The translations under genes were made by a program, and so were the position numbers. From Veillonella seminalis (GTDB lineage Bacteria; Bacillota; Negativicutes; Veillonellales; Veillonellaceae), in NCBI RefSeq assembly GCF_003992065.1, contig NZ_RQUZ01000014.1:1-52079 (forward strand): a stretch of 52,079 bases of DNA, written 5' to 3'. This document shows positions 1 to 8,387 of the stretch, piece after piece. The notes under the pieces are model-generated. The model ran no database searches and was not told the DNA's origin. It saw nothing but the letters and a program-made list of their open reading frames with translations. The stretch's first letter is position 1; each line of letters begins with the position of its first letter.

Positions 1-90
1 TGGTGTAATGCACTGCCACGCAAAATTCTAAATTACCGGACACCACAAGAAGTATTCATTGAAGAAGTTAATAAGTTACTGGGTTTTTAA
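1..90 (+). mobile_element. IS30-family transposase, C-terminal fragment
   Basis: An open frame enters from the window edge and ends with TAA at 88-90. Its last 29 residues contain the motif LPRKILNYRTPQEVF, which matches the conserved C-terminal end of IS30-family transposases (usually N-R-P-R-K-x-L-x-Y-x-T-P-x-E-V-F). Only this end is visible, so intactness cannot be judged. The sequence just after the stop (about 91-118, containing tcatattgcaattta) resembles the terminal inverted repeat of IS30 elements and may mark the right end of the element; that part is weak. It lies convergent to hypE with a shared hairpin between them. Confidence 0.75.
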
Positions 91-124
91 AAGTGTTCAA
101 TTTCATATTGCAATTTACTTCAAA

Positions 125-160
125 AAAGCAGTTATAAAATAAAAATTTTATAACTGCTTT
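125..160. terminator. Terminator hairpin between the IS30 fragment and hypE
   Basis: A perfect 16-bp inverted repeat (125-140 and 145-160) with a 4-nt loop lies between two converging genes. The stem is A/T rich and its ends are A/T runs, so it could stop transcription from either side, including the end of the hyp genes. Confidence 0.6.
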
Positions 161-204
161 AGCATATACCTATTAAATTTTATCTATAAAAATATTAGAG
201 TTCT

Positions 205-1215
205 TTAACAAATTCTCGGCACTTGGTCCTCGCCCAACTGATCCAACAACCGAACACCGCCAAGCGCTGTTTTAAGACCAACTTTACCGGCATTACTGCT
301 AAGCACTTCACCGATGCAAGCGGCCTCACGGCCATATTCGTTAGCATGCAAAATTTCAAGCACCGTATCTGCCACATCGGCTTCAACAACAAATACTGCT
401 TTACCTTCATTAGCCAAATACAATGGATCATAGCCTAAAATACTGCAAACGGACTGCACTTCATCGTGAATTGGCAACGCGTATTCATCAACACGGATAC
501 CGACATTAGCTTGACCGGCAATTTCATACAGGGTTGTTGCCAAGCCGCCACGTGTTGGATCACGCATTACGGCCACTTTATCGCCTACTGCATCCAACAC
601 GGCCATAATCATATGATTAAGTGGTGCACAGTCGGTTTTAATGGATTCAGGCAAAGCTAATTCATAACGAGAACCCATTACGGCAATAGCATGATCACCA
701 AGCGAACCGGATACAATAATTTTCATGTCCGGCTTAACGCGTTCGGGATCAATGTTAATCCCTTCCGGAATCATACCCACGCCGGCGGTGTTGATGTAAA
801 GACCGTCTACGGCCCCTTTTTCAACTACCTTTGTATCGCCTGTAACGATAGTAACACCCGCTTTTTTAGCCATTTCCGCCATAGTCGCGAGAACGGCATC
901 CAAAGTTTTTACCGGTAAACCTTCTTCCAGAATAAGACCACAGCTCAGATGTAAAGGTTTCGCACCGTTCATAGCCAAGTCATTCACCGTACCGCATACG
1001 GCCAATTTACCGATATTACCACCGGGGAAAAATTGCGGTGTTACCACATAGGAATCAGTGGTAAACGCCATACGACCGGCGGGTACATCGAATTGAGCAC
1101 CGTCATGTAATTTTGCCAATGCCTCATTTTTAAAATGAGGCATAATATATTTTTCCATCAATTCATGGCTGAAGCGTCCCCCATTACCATGAACCAAGCG
1201 TATTGTTTCATCCAT
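205..1215 (-). CDS. hypE: Hydrogenase maturation protein HypE (carbamoyl dehydratase)
   Basis: HypE dehydrates the carbamoyl group placed on its C-terminal cysteine by HypF, giving the thiocyanate from which the cyanide ligands of the NiFe hydrogenase active site are made. The protein has 336 residues, the usual length. It begins with HypE-like LVHGNGGRFS and has the PurM/AIR-synthase-type ATP-binding fold signature (VNDLAMNGAKP, RDPTRGGLATTLYEIA). It ends exactly in PRIC, the carbamoylated tail, so the 3' end is intact despite the neighbouring insertion element. The start is supported by AAGGAG 9 nt upstream. It is the last gene of hypF-hypC-hypD-hypE, 105 nt after hypD. No hydrogenase structural gene is in the window. 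Confidence 0.96.
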   Translation of the reverse strand: MDETIRLVHGNGGRFSHELMEKYIMPHFKNEALAKLHDGAQFDVPAGRMAFTTDSYVVTPQFFPGGNIGKLAVCGTVNDLAMNGAKPLHLSCGLILEEGLPVKTLDAVLATMAEMAKKAGVTIVTGDTKVVEKGAVDGLYINTAGVGMIPEGINIDPERVKPDMKIIVSGSLGDHAIAVMGSRYELALPESIKTDCAPLNHMIMAVLDAVGDKVAVMRDPTRGGLATTLYEIAGQANVGIRVDEYALPIHDEVQSVCSILGYDPLYLANEGKAVFVVEADVADTVLEILHANEYGREAACIGEVLSSNAGKVGLKTALGGVRLLDQLGEDQVPRIC

Positions 1216-1320
1216 AAATTACTCCTTAGCCGAAAGCCTTGCCAAAACAAGTCTCGCAATAAAGCTATCTAAATAAGGACATTAAGATTAAGACAGCTCA
1301 ACACAAGCACCATTCGGCTT

Positions 1321-2439
1321 TTATTCTTCCCAAGTCATACCGCCGCTGGCACGGCCGTATTTATACCAAGCCGCACAGCTGCCTTCCACGGACACCATGC
1401 AGGCACCCACCGGATGGTCGGCGGTACAAAGCTTACCGAATAAACCGCATTCATCGGGACGAATGAGGCCTTGCAACACACGACCGCATTGACAGCCTTT
1501 CGGCACGCCACCGCTTTCAATCGGTCCGAGTGGAATCATACGTTCCGCATCAAAAGCCGCATATTCACCTTTTAAGCGTAGACCGGAGTTAGGAATCACA
1601 CCGATGCCGCGCCAAGTATCATCGATAACTTCATAGAGTTCATCCATAAGCTTAACCGCTATGGGATTACCTTTTTTAGCCACCACCGATTTATACTGAT
1701 TGCCCACATAATACTTGCCGCTTTTACGCTGTGCCAATAAATCGCGCACAGCCGCCAAGATTTCAAGACCGTCAAAACCGGCAATACAGGACGGCATATG
1801 GCATTCTGTAGGAATGAAGCTATATGGTTCTTCCCCGATAATAACGCTCACATGACCGGGCAAAATAAACCCATCCAAATGGCCTTCTTTTTGATTGGCC
1901 AAGGCACGTAGTGCGGGCGGCACCAATTTATGGGATACCAAAAAGAAAACATTCTTAAGGCCCGACATAGCCAACGCTTTAACAGCCGCCGCAATAACGG
2001 CAATGGTCGTTTCAAAACCAATAGCTAAGAAGACAATCTTTTTATCCGGATTAGCTTTACCCAGCTCGATGATTTCTAAAGGACTGTAAATAATATGAAT
2101 ATGAGCACTGGCGCTCTTTGCTTCCCACAGATTACTGTGTGTGCCCGGCACTTTCAGCATATCGCCAAAAGTCGCCACAATCACATCATCCATAGCCGCA
2201 TAGGCCAAAGCTTTATCCATATATACCTGGTCGGTAACACAAACAGGACAGCCCGGTCCGCTTACAAGCTCGATGCCTTCCGGCAAGAGTTGACGAATCC
2301 CTTCGCGGAAAATCGCCACTGTATGCGTACCGCACACTTCCATAAATCTAACCGATTCTCCCGGCGTATGAAGTGCTTTTATCTCTTGTAACAGTTCATT
2401 AGCGACCTGTGTTTTTTCCTGCAAAGTAATCTTTTTCAA
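1321..2439 (-). CDS. hypD: Hydrogenase maturation protein HypD
   Basis: HypD is the iron-sulfur scaffold that, with HypC, assembles the Fe(CN)2CO group of NiFe hydrogenases. The expected cysteine motifs are present: MEVCGTHT near residue 35, GPGCPVC near residue 65, and the C-terminal KGCQCG with further cysteines (DECG, GKLC, GAC, GSC) that ligate the 4Fe-4S cluster. The reading frame is open up to an ATG at 2490, but that start would overlap hypC by 92 nt and adds residues absent from the family. A TTG at 2437-2439, preceded by AAGGAG at 2450-2455, gives a 372-residue protein beginning MKKITLQEK, the family length; I use this start. It overlaps hypC by 41 nt, suggesting translational coupling. 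Confidence 0.93.
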   Translation of the reverse strand: MKKITLQEKTQVANELLQEIKALHTPGESVRFMEVCGTHTVAIFREGIRQLLPEGIELVSGPGCPVCVTDQVYMDKALAYAAMDDVIVATFGDMLKVPGTHSNLWEAKSASAHIHIIYSPLEIIELGKANPDKKIVFLAIGFETTIAVIAAAVKALAMSGLKNVFFLVSHKLVPPALRALANQKEGHLDGFILPGHVSVIIGEEPYSFIPTECHMPSCIAGFDGLEILAAVRDLLAQRKSGKYYVGNQYKSVVAKKGNPIAVKLMDELYEVIDDTWRGIGVIPNSGLRLKGEYAAFDAERMIPLGPIESGGVPKGCQCGRVLQGLIRPDECGLFGKLCTADHPVGACMVSVEGSCAAWYKYGRASGGMTWEE

Positions 2440-2650
2440 GTTCTTCCAACTCCTTAAAGGCCTCCATTGTTGCATTAGCCTCTTCTTCATCTACCACTTG
2501 AACGGCGCAACCGGCATGAACCAGTACATAATCGCCTACTTTAGCTTCCGGTACCAACATGAGATTTACATCACGCGTCACACCGGTAAGCTCAATGGTG
2601 CCGATGAATTCATTAACTTTTATTAATTGAGCAGGTACTGCTAAACACAT
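2399..2650 (-). CDS. hypC: Hydrogenase maturation chaperone HypC
   Basis: Small HypC/HybG chaperone of 83 residues. It begins with the diagnostic MCLAVPAQ; after loss of the initiator methionine the exposed cysteine carries the Fe(CN)2CO unit between HypD and the hydrogenase large subunit. The family pattern GDYVLVHAGCAVQVVDEEEA is present at mid-protein. The C-terminal tail is acidic (ELEELEKDY) and overlaps the start of hypD. A strong GGAGG site lies just upstream. It follows hypF after about 120 nt of repeat-bearing non-coding sequence. Confidence 0.95.
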   Translation of the reverse strand: MCLAVPAQLIKVNEFIGTIELTGVTRDVNLMLVPEAKVGDYVLVHAGCAVQVVDEEEANATMEAFKELEELEKDYFAGKNTGR

Positions 2651-2683
2651 AGTGTTCCCTCCTAACTTTCTCAGGGAGTATGA

Positions 2684-2770
2684 ATTTTCATTTAAGGAAA
2701 TATTACTCTTTCATTTAAGAAAATATTCTTCTATTCACTTAATGAAATACTGCTTCTCACTAAATGAAGT
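2684..2770. repeat. Four degenerate 23-nt repeats between hypF and hypC
   Basis: The spacer holds four imperfect head-to-tail copies of a unit read on the plus strand as TTTCATTTAAGGAAATATTACTC-like sequence; the first two copies are nearly identical and the last two have drifted (cacttaatgaaatac, cactaaatgaagtat). Each copy has a TTCAnTTAA(n)GAA-type dyad. They sit inside the hyp gene run, upstream of the hypC ribosome-binding site, so they could be operators or a processed mRNA segment. The function is unknown. Confidence 0.55.
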
Positions 2771-2771
2771 A

Positions 2772-5057
2772 TTATTTTTCATTCAATTTTTGATGACCCA
2801 GCCACAATTGCCCCAGTGCCAAACCACCGTCATTCGGCGGCACCTGACGCGGCAAGAGCATGACTTGATCGTGATTTATACTCATCATTTCTTCGATAAG
2901 GCGTCTGTTTTGAAAAACACCGCCGCAAAGAATAACTTGTTTAATATTATATTGGGTACACAAATGCTCCATCGTTTCCGTAATGCCATAGGCCAACGTA
3001 CGGTGGAACGAAGCTGCCAAAACGCGCTTGGAAATTCCATCGCCCAAGTGGCCGACAATATCCTGCACCAATGGTTTAAAATCGAGGATTTTACCGTCCC
3101 AAATAAATTCCTTAATTTTACCACGTTCACCATAAGCTAACTGTTCAAGGCTCATAGCAATTTGCCCGTCAAAGGTGTGTTCATTGCCAAGGCCCAGTAA
3201 ACAGCCTACAGCGTCGAATAATCGACCGGCACTGCTGGCATCAACCATAGGCATATTGTTTTGCATCATGAAATCTAATAATTCCCAATTATCCGGCAAT
3301 TGATTAAACCACGGCTCGAGCCAAGCCGGCGTGTCATCGCCGAACTCATCACGCACATACCAAAGGGCCTGACGCCACGGTTCTTTAACCGCCGCTTCAC
3401 CGCCCGGTAACGGTGCCGTATGAATATGAGCCAAACGTTGCATGGAAGACCCCTGACACAGTAAAAACTCACCGCCCCAGATAGTATCATCCAGACCATA
3501 GCCCGTACCGTCAAAACAAATCCCCAACACCGGTTCGGAGTCTAAGCCATATTCCGCCATAACGGCCGCCACATGAGCATGATGATGTTGCACCTGCATA
3601 TAGGGAATATTGTGCTCTTCACTATAGGTTTTGCCATATTGTGAAGAAAAATATTGCGGATGATAATCGGCCACTACCGCTTCCGGTGTAAGACCGAATA
3701 AATCTTTATATCTGTCAATAGTCCAAACCAGACTGTCATTCATGGCCAAATTGGCTAAGTCACCGATATGAGGCCCCATGAGCACCGCTTCATTGCGATT
3801 CATGGCAAATGCATTTTTCAAATCGCCGCCCATGGCGAGTACCGTTTTTTTACCTTCATTTGGCAAGCGCACTCTAAAAGACGTCGGTACATAACCGCGA
3901 CTGCGCCTAATTTGTAAAGTTTCGCCCTTTACCACCTGCACCACCGAATCATCTACGGATGCCACAATACGGCGATTATGAACAAGAAAATAATCCGCCA
4001 CATGTTTTAATTTGGCAACGGCTTCCTCATCATCAAAAATCACCGGTTCACCGCTGCGATTACCGCTGGTCATAACCCAAACAGCCCCTGCCGGGAGCCA
4101 AACTTCATGGACCGGTGCATACGGCAACATAATCCCTACATAGTGATTATTCGGTGCTACCGCCTGCCATGCTACCTTCGCATCATGACGTTGCGGCACC
4201 AATACAATCGGTCTTGCCGGCGATAACAATAAAGCCTCTTCTTCCGGTGTAATATGAGCAATTTCTTTAGCTGTAGCCAAAGAATCTACCATAACGGCCA
4301 AAGGCTTATGAGGTCGTTGTTTACGTTCACGAAGTGCCATAACGGCGGCCACATTAGTGGCATCACACACCAAGTGATAACCGCCTACACCTTTAAAAGC
4401 AATAATATGGCCGGTCATGACATAGTCACGCCCCAATGTTAACGGATCCAGTTCCGTCGCCGTAGGATGAATCTCTCCGTTAATTACTTCATATAAAGTG
4501 TACTGCGGTCCGCACACGGGACAAGCATTCGGTTCTGCATGATATCTTCGATTACTTTCAGACTCATATTCTGCCTTGCAAGCATCACAGAGCGGAAACT
4601 CCTTCATGGACGTAAATTTACGGTCATAAGGCACTGTTTCCACAATCGTATAGCGAGGCCCGCAATGGGTACAGTTAATAAAGCCGTAGTGAAAACGGCG
4701 GTTCATAGGGTCGTGCAATTCATGGCGGCATGCCTCGCACGGCGCCGTATCGGCCCCGATAAACGTAGCCGGTTGTTTACCTGCCGGCGAAGGGGCGATA
4801 ACAAATAAGCTGTCATCTTTTAACGAAATCTCCTTTACATTGACTGAGTCAATGCGTGCTATCGGTCCTTTTCGCTCTTTTACGGCATCAACGAATTTTG
4901 CCAATGCTTTCTCCGTGCCCTCAACTTCTACATAAACGCCCGCATCATCATTATAGACAAAACCCGTGAGACCCAATTCACGTGCTACAACCGCAATAAG
5001 GGGGCGGAATCCGACCCCCTGTACTATCCCTGTAAATCGTATACCTTGTCGCTTCAT
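2772..5057 (-). CDS. hypF: Carbamoyltransferase HypF
   Basis: HypF turns carbamoyl phosphate into carbamoyl-AMP and transfers the carbamoyl group to HypE. At 761 residues it has full family architecture: an N-terminal acylphosphatase domain (GIVQGVGFRP, residues 9-18), two zinc-finger units (CEAC...CTHC near 107-133 and CDAC...CPVC near 157-180), a YrdC-like nucleotide-binding domain in the middle, and a Kae1-like domain with HHHAHVAAVMAE and GICFDGTGYG in the second half. AAGGA precedes the start. It begins 53 nt downstream of the SCIFF maturase stop in the same direction, so it may be cotranscribed with that unrelated gene. hypA and hypB are not in the window. Confidence 0.96.
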   Translation of the reverse strand: MKRQGIRFTGIVQGVGFRPLIAVVARELGLTGFVYNDDAGVYVEVEGTEKALAKFVDAVKERKGPIARIDSVNVKEISLKDDSLFVIAPSPAGKQPATFIGADTAPCEACRHELHDPMNRRFHYGFINCTHCGPRYTIVETVPYDRKFTSMKEFPLCDACKAEYESESNRRYHAEPNACPVCGPQYTLYEVINGEIHPTATELDPLTLGRDYVMTGHIIAFKGVGGYHLVCDATNVAAVMALRERKQRPHKPLAVMVDSLATAKEIAHITPEEEALLLSPARPIVLVPQRHDAKVAWQAVAPNNHYVGIMLPYAPVHEVWLPAGAVWVMTSGNRSGEPVIFDDEEAVAKLKHVADYFLVHNRRIVASVDDSVVQVVKGETLQIRRSRGYVPTSFRVRLPNEGKKTVLAMGGDLKNAFAMNRNEAVLMGPHIGDLANLAMNDSLVWTIDRYKDLFGLTPEAVVADYHPQYFSSQYGKTYSEEHNIPYMQVQHHHAHVAAVMAEYGLDSEPVLGICFDGTGYGLDDTIWGGEFLLCQGSSMQRLAHIHTAPLPGGEAAVKEPWRQALWYVRDEFGDDTPAWLEPWFNQLPDNWELLDFMMQNNMPMVDASSAGRLFDAVGCLLGLGNEHTFDGQIAMSLEQLAYGERGKIKEFIWDGKILDFKPLVQDIVGHLGDGISKRVLAASFHRTLAYGITETMEHLCTQYNIKQVILCGGVFQNRRLIEEMMSINHDQVMLLPRQVPPNDGGLALGQLWLGHQKLNEK

Positions 5058-5110
5058 AAATAGTTCCTTTGTAATATACTATTTGCTTACTTGTTATACG
5101 GTATTTAGTT

Positions 5111-6550
5111 TTACATCCAATTATGCTGTTTGCGTTCCTGGAAGGCCGGATCCTCCTTCGGCACAATTCCCTGTTCACGCAATTCATCAAGCTCAGCCTG
5201 AATCATGATGGCACATTCAATGCGTTTTTTCTGCAATTCACAGCCAAGTGCATACGGTTCCTTAATGGTGCCGGTAAAGGTTTCATTATTGGCATGACAA
5301 CCGCCGGAGCAGAAGAATTTAGCCCAGCAAGCAGCACAGGTAGGTTTCGTAAACACATGAGTATTGCGGAATTCACGCGGAATATCAAAGTTCTTAAGCC
5401 CTTCGTATACATTGCCCAATACATAGCCGTCGCGACCGACAAACTGATGGCATGGGTAAATATCGCCGTTCGGTACGATAGCCATATATTCATGACCGGC
5501 ACCGCAACCGCGCAAACGTTTAGCCATACAAGGTCCGCGATATAAGTCCATACGGAAGTGGAAGAAGTTGAACTTTTCACCCCAGCCTTCTTTTTGACGT
5601 TCCAAATACAAATCGGCAAGCTTTTCGTATTCTTTCATCAAAGCCGGCAAATCTTCTTCACGAAGTACATAGTCCCCTTCTTTACCTACTACCGGTTCCA
5701 TAGATAAATGTTCGAAACCGAGGTCGGACATGGCAATAACGTCCTTGGTAAAATCAAGGTTATTGTGCGTATACGTACCGCGTGCATAGTATTCGAGACC
5801 ATGACGTTGTTTAACGGCATTAACAAGGTTTTTAGCCACTGTTTTATACGTATCCGTGCCGCCGGCGCTTGGACGCATATGATTATGCACTTCTTCACGA
5901 CCGTCAATGGACAATACCATACTCAATTTATGTTCGTTGAGGTAATCGATTTTTTCCTGAGTTAATAACACACCGTTGGTGGTCATAGTCATTTTGAAAA
6001 TCTTATTGTGTTCAGCCCCAACTTTTTCGGCATATTCGATGGTCTGTTTAACAACTTCCCAGTTCATGAGCGGTTCGCCGCCAAAGAAATCTATTTCTAA
6101 ATGTTGACGAGGACCACTCATAGAGATTAAGAAATCAACAGCTCGTTTAGCCACATCAAAACTCATGAGTTCACGTTTTACTCCGCCGTAATCGCCCTGG
6201 CTGGCAAAGCAATAACGACAAGCCAAGTTGCAGTCATGAGCAATATTAAGACATAAAGCCTTAACAATCGGTTCTTCCGCTGCCACTAATTTGAAATCTT
6301 CAGACATTGGTGCATAGAGCATTTCATCTTTAATCAAAGAATCCAATTCGTCTAATAATTCGTCGATTTCAGCCGGTGATTCAACGCCGTCAAAAGCCTG
6401 ATGAACTGCTTCACGATTGGTGCCATCATAAATATCGAGCACTTTATCGGTAAATTCATCAATAACGTGAATAATACCGCTATTTACATCAAGACAGAAA
6501 TACTTATCCTTCATCTTGAATTTGTGAATCATTGGTTTTAATTCTAACAT
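5111..6550 (-). CDS. scfB: SCIFF peptide maturase, radical SAM/SPASM enzyme
   Basis: This radical SAM enzyme installs thioether bridges in the SCIFF peptide encoded just upstream at 6798-6941. It has 479 residues. An N-terminal peptide-binding (RRE-like) region is followed by the radical SAM cluster motif CNLACRYC (Cys107, 111, 114) and a C-terminal SPASM region with CGAGHEYMAIVPNGDIYPCHQ and CAACWAKFFCSGGC, which bind auxiliary iron-sulfur clusters. The adjacent SCIFF gene and the SPASM pattern make the assignment specific. GGAGG lies upstream of the start. A terminator hairpin separates it from the SCIFF gene, so it probably depends on read-through or its own weak promoter; hypF follows closely. 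The symbol scfB is that used for characterised homologues. Confidence 0.92.
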   Translation of the reverse strand: MLELKPMIHKFKMKDKYFCLDVNSGIIHVIDEFTDKVLDIYDGTNREAVHQAFDGVESPAEIDELLDELDSLIKDEMLYAPMSEDFKLVAAEEPIVKALCLNIAHDCNLACRYCFASQGDYGGVKRELMSFDVAKRAVDFLISMSGPRQHLEIDFFGGEPLMNWEVVKQTIEYAEKVGAEHNKIFKMTMTTNGVLLTQEKIDYLNEHKLSMVLSIDGREEVHNHMRPSAGGTDTYKTVAKNLVNAVKQRHGLEYYARGTYTHNNLDFTKDVIAMSDLGFEHLSMEPVVGKEGDYVLREEDLPALMKEYEKLADLYLERQKEGWGEKFNFFHFRMDLYRGPCMAKRLRGCGAGHEYMAIVPNGDIYPCHQFVGRDGYVLGNVYEGLKNFDIPREFRNTHVFTKPTCAACWAKFFCSGGCHANNETFTGTIKEPYALGCELQKKRIECAIMIQAELDELREQGIVPKEDPAFQERKQHNWM

Positions 6551-6724
6551 GGTACCTCCATATATTTAATAGTTACTACTACCCTATATATTATACATCA
6601 TTTATCTACTTTTAGCTTAAAAAAAAGGTTCTACCATATATGAAATAATGACATACAAGCCCTTTCCAAAAATCCAATTTATTAATTTTGCATAGATTGG
6701 GTTGTTTTAAATTATGAAAATAAA

Positions 6725-6763
6725 ATAAGACCCAATCACTATCAAATAATGATTGGGTCTTAT
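6725..6763 (-). terminator. Terminator after the SCIFF gene
   Basis: A perfect 14-bp inverted repeat (6725-6738 and 6750-6763, core gacccaatca) has an 11-nt loop and a T-rich tail on the minus strand. It lies between the SCIFF gene and its maturase, which would let the peptide be made in excess over the enzyme. Confidence 0.85.
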
Positions 6764-6797
6764 CGGATCATTGACGTATCAAAACAGATAAGAAATC

Positions 6798-6941
6798 TTA
6801 TTTCTGTTTACAAACCTGGTTGCCTACAGTGCAGCTTGTTTTGCAAGCGGACTGGCAAGAAGTCTGGCATTCGCCGCAACCACCGGTTTTAGCAGTTTTC
6901 TGTAAAGATTCAGTGTTGATTGTACGAATTCGTTTTGCCAT
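6798..6941 (-). CDS. scfA: SCIFF ribosomal peptide precursor (six Cys in forty-five)
   Basis: A 47-residue gene starting MAKRIRTINTESLQK and ending VCKQK. It has six cysteines at 22, 25, 29, 33, 37 and 44 and the hallmark TVGNQVC near the end, the conserved core of the SCIFF family, whose cysteines are joined by thioether links to threonine by the adjacent maturase. GAGGAGG lies 9 nt before the ATG, and a promoter is visible at 6983-7011. The role of mature SCIFF is not established. Its promoter, ribosome-binding site and first codons occur again at 8161-8310, upstream of a znuA-type gene. Confidence 0.93.
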   Translation of the reverse strand: MAKRIRTINTESLQKTAKTGGCGECQTSCQSACKTSCTVGNQVCKQK

Positions 6942-6982
6942 GGTGTTCAACCTCCTCAAAATACTACTATACGTTACTCATA

Positions 6983-7011
6983 TTTTAACATAGTAACGCG
7001 GTAATCGGCAA
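6983..7011 (-). promoter_or_regulatory. Promoter of the SCIFF gene
   Basis: On the minus strand a -35-like TTGCCG (7006-7011) is separated by 17 nt from a -10-like TTAAAA(T) (6983-6988). The predicted transcript starts about 35 nt before the SCIFF start codon. The whole segment is repeated at 8225-8253 with two or three base changes. Confidence 0.5.
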
Positions 7012-7101
7012 TACTTCAGTCAATGCGAAATATCAATACCCCATATGTGGTTGAGAAATACGTTGATAATCCGTCAATTCTTTTCAGGCTAATATGATGT
7101 A

Positions 7102-8136
7102 TTATTGCCCGCCTAAAGCCGTTTTTAATACCTTCAAATTATCCTCCATAACGGATAAATAGGTAGCGCCCGCTTTCATTTGCTCTTCCGTCAAACCTTC
7201 TACCGGATTCAGCATATACACCTTAGCGCCCGTTTCTTTAGCAATAGCTTCTGCTAATTTAGGATTAACCAATTCTTCGCTGAAAATAGCCTTTACCTTG
7301 TGCGCTTTTACAAAACTGATAATCGAGGCCATCCGTTCCGGTGTAGGTTCCGCATCCGGTGCTACCCCCATGATGCCCAATTGCGTGAAACCGTAACGAT
7401 TGGCAAAATAGCCGAATGCTTCATGAGTTACAACTAAATCTTTATTCGGGATTGTTTGAGCAAACGCCTGATATTGTGCATCTAAAGCTGTCAATTTTTC
7501 TTTATACGCTTTACCGTTTGCTTCGTAATAGTCTTTATTCGCCGGATCTGCTTCACTAAAGGCCGCCACTACAGCGTCCACTTCTTTTGCCACATTCATC
7601 GGATTCAACCAAATGTGAGGGTCCACCGTGCCATGATGATGATGATCATGACCGTCATCGTCATGATGAGCTGCATCAGTGTGATGATCATGATCGTGGC
7701 CGGTTTCTGTTTCCGTTTCATTATCGATATCAATGGATTTAATCGGCATTACCTCAACTGATTTTGCCAATTCTACCGGCTTAGCCTCTTTTAAATTATC
7801 CGGTGCCAATAACTTTTCACTTGGTTCTAAACCGGCACCGTTATAAATAAATACCTTAGCTTGGCCTACGGCCTTTAAATCTTTAACGGTTGGTTCCCAA
7901 TCATGAGGTTCCGTTCCCGGCGGCACCAATAAACTTACATTCACCTTATCCCCGCCTACTTGTTTCGCAATATCATAGGCCGGATACACGGTAGCCACTA
8001 CCGGCAATCCCCCTTTACCGGAGTCCCCGCTCTTATCCCCCAAGCCACAGCCTCCAAGTACAGTCGCACCGACTAACAAGCCGGCCATTAACACGGATGA
8101 AATGCGCCATTTGCGCCAATTAATTTGAATATTCAT
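7102..8136 (-). CDS. Zinc/manganese ABC transporter substrate-binding lipoprotein, copy 1
   Basis: A 344-residue cluster A-I metal-binding protein of the ZnuA/AdcA type. It has a signal peptide with lipobox ending LGGC (Cys30), then VVATVYPAYDIAKQVGG and the first metal ligand region VPPGTEPHDWEPT. A histidine/aspartate-rich loop (about 147-170, GHDHDHHTDAAHHDDD, then HDHHHHGTVDPH) is typical of zinc binders. VVTHEAFGYFANRYG and IFSEELVNP complete the site. No permease or ATPase gene is adjacent, so it must share a transporter encoded elsewhere. It differs from copy 2 by an extra His in the loop and three substitutions (P/S, A/T, A/T). Because of the tandem duplication, its upstream region now carries the SCIFF promoter and a short coupled leader ORF. 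Confidence 0.93.
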   Translation of the reverse strand: MNIQINWRKWRISSVLMAGLLVGATVLGGCGLGDKSGDSGKGGLPVVATVYPAYDIAKQVGGDKVNVSLLVPPGTEPHDWEPTVKDLKAVGQAKVFIYNGAGLEPSEKLLAPDNLKEAKPVELAKSVEVMPIKSIDIDNETETETGHDHDHHTDAAHHDDDGHDHHHHGTVDPHIWLNPMNVAKEVDAVVAAFSEADPANKDYYEANGKAYKEKLTALDAQYQAFAQTIPNKDLVVTHEAFGYFANRYGFTQLGIMGVAPDAEPTPERMASIISFVKAHKVKAIFSEELVNPKLAEAIAKETGAKVYMLNPVEGLTEEQMKAGATYLSVMEDNLKVLKTALGGQ

Positions 8137-8183
8137 TTCATCGCCTCTCTTTCTAAAAAAGATTGTAGAATTCGTTTTGCCAT
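8133..8183 (-). pseudogene. SCIFF 5' remnant forming a 16-codon leader ORF overlapping znuA copy 1
   Basis: At the duplication junction the first five codons of SCIFF (MAKRI) continue in frame into the znuA upstream sequence, giving MAKRILQSFLEREAMK and a TGA at 8133-8135. That stop overlaps the znuA copy 1 start codon as ATGA. The complete SCIFF ribosome-binding site (GAGGAGG) and promoter are retained. The remnant cannot make SCIFF, but it creates a strongly initiated leader ORF positioned for translational coupling to the metal-binding gene. Whether it is translated is inference. Confidence 0.75.
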
Positions 8184-8224
8184 GGTGTTCAACCTCCTCA
8201 AAATACTACTATACATTACTCATA

Positions 8225-8253
8225 TTTTATCACAGTAACGCGGTAATCAGCAA
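8225..8253 (-). promoter_or_regulatory. Duplicated SCIFF promoter upstream of znuA copy 1
   Basis: Copy of the SCIFF promoter: TTGCTG (8248-8253), a 17-nt spacer and ATAAAA (8225-8230) on the minus strand. Here it drives the leader ORF at 8133-8183 and then znuA copy 1. Confidence 0.5.
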
Positions 8254-8387
8254 TACTTCAGTCAATGCGAAATATCAATACCCCATATGTGATTGAGAAA
8301 TACGTTGATAATACGCTTTCCTTTTCAGCCTCCAAAAAGTATTATAAATCACCTAAAGCAACCTTTGACGTGTTTATAAAAGAAGTA

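Noticed and set aside
2651-2771. CRISPR-like array between hypF and hypC
   Set aside because: The repeats are contiguous, degenerate and have no spacers; no cas gene is present.
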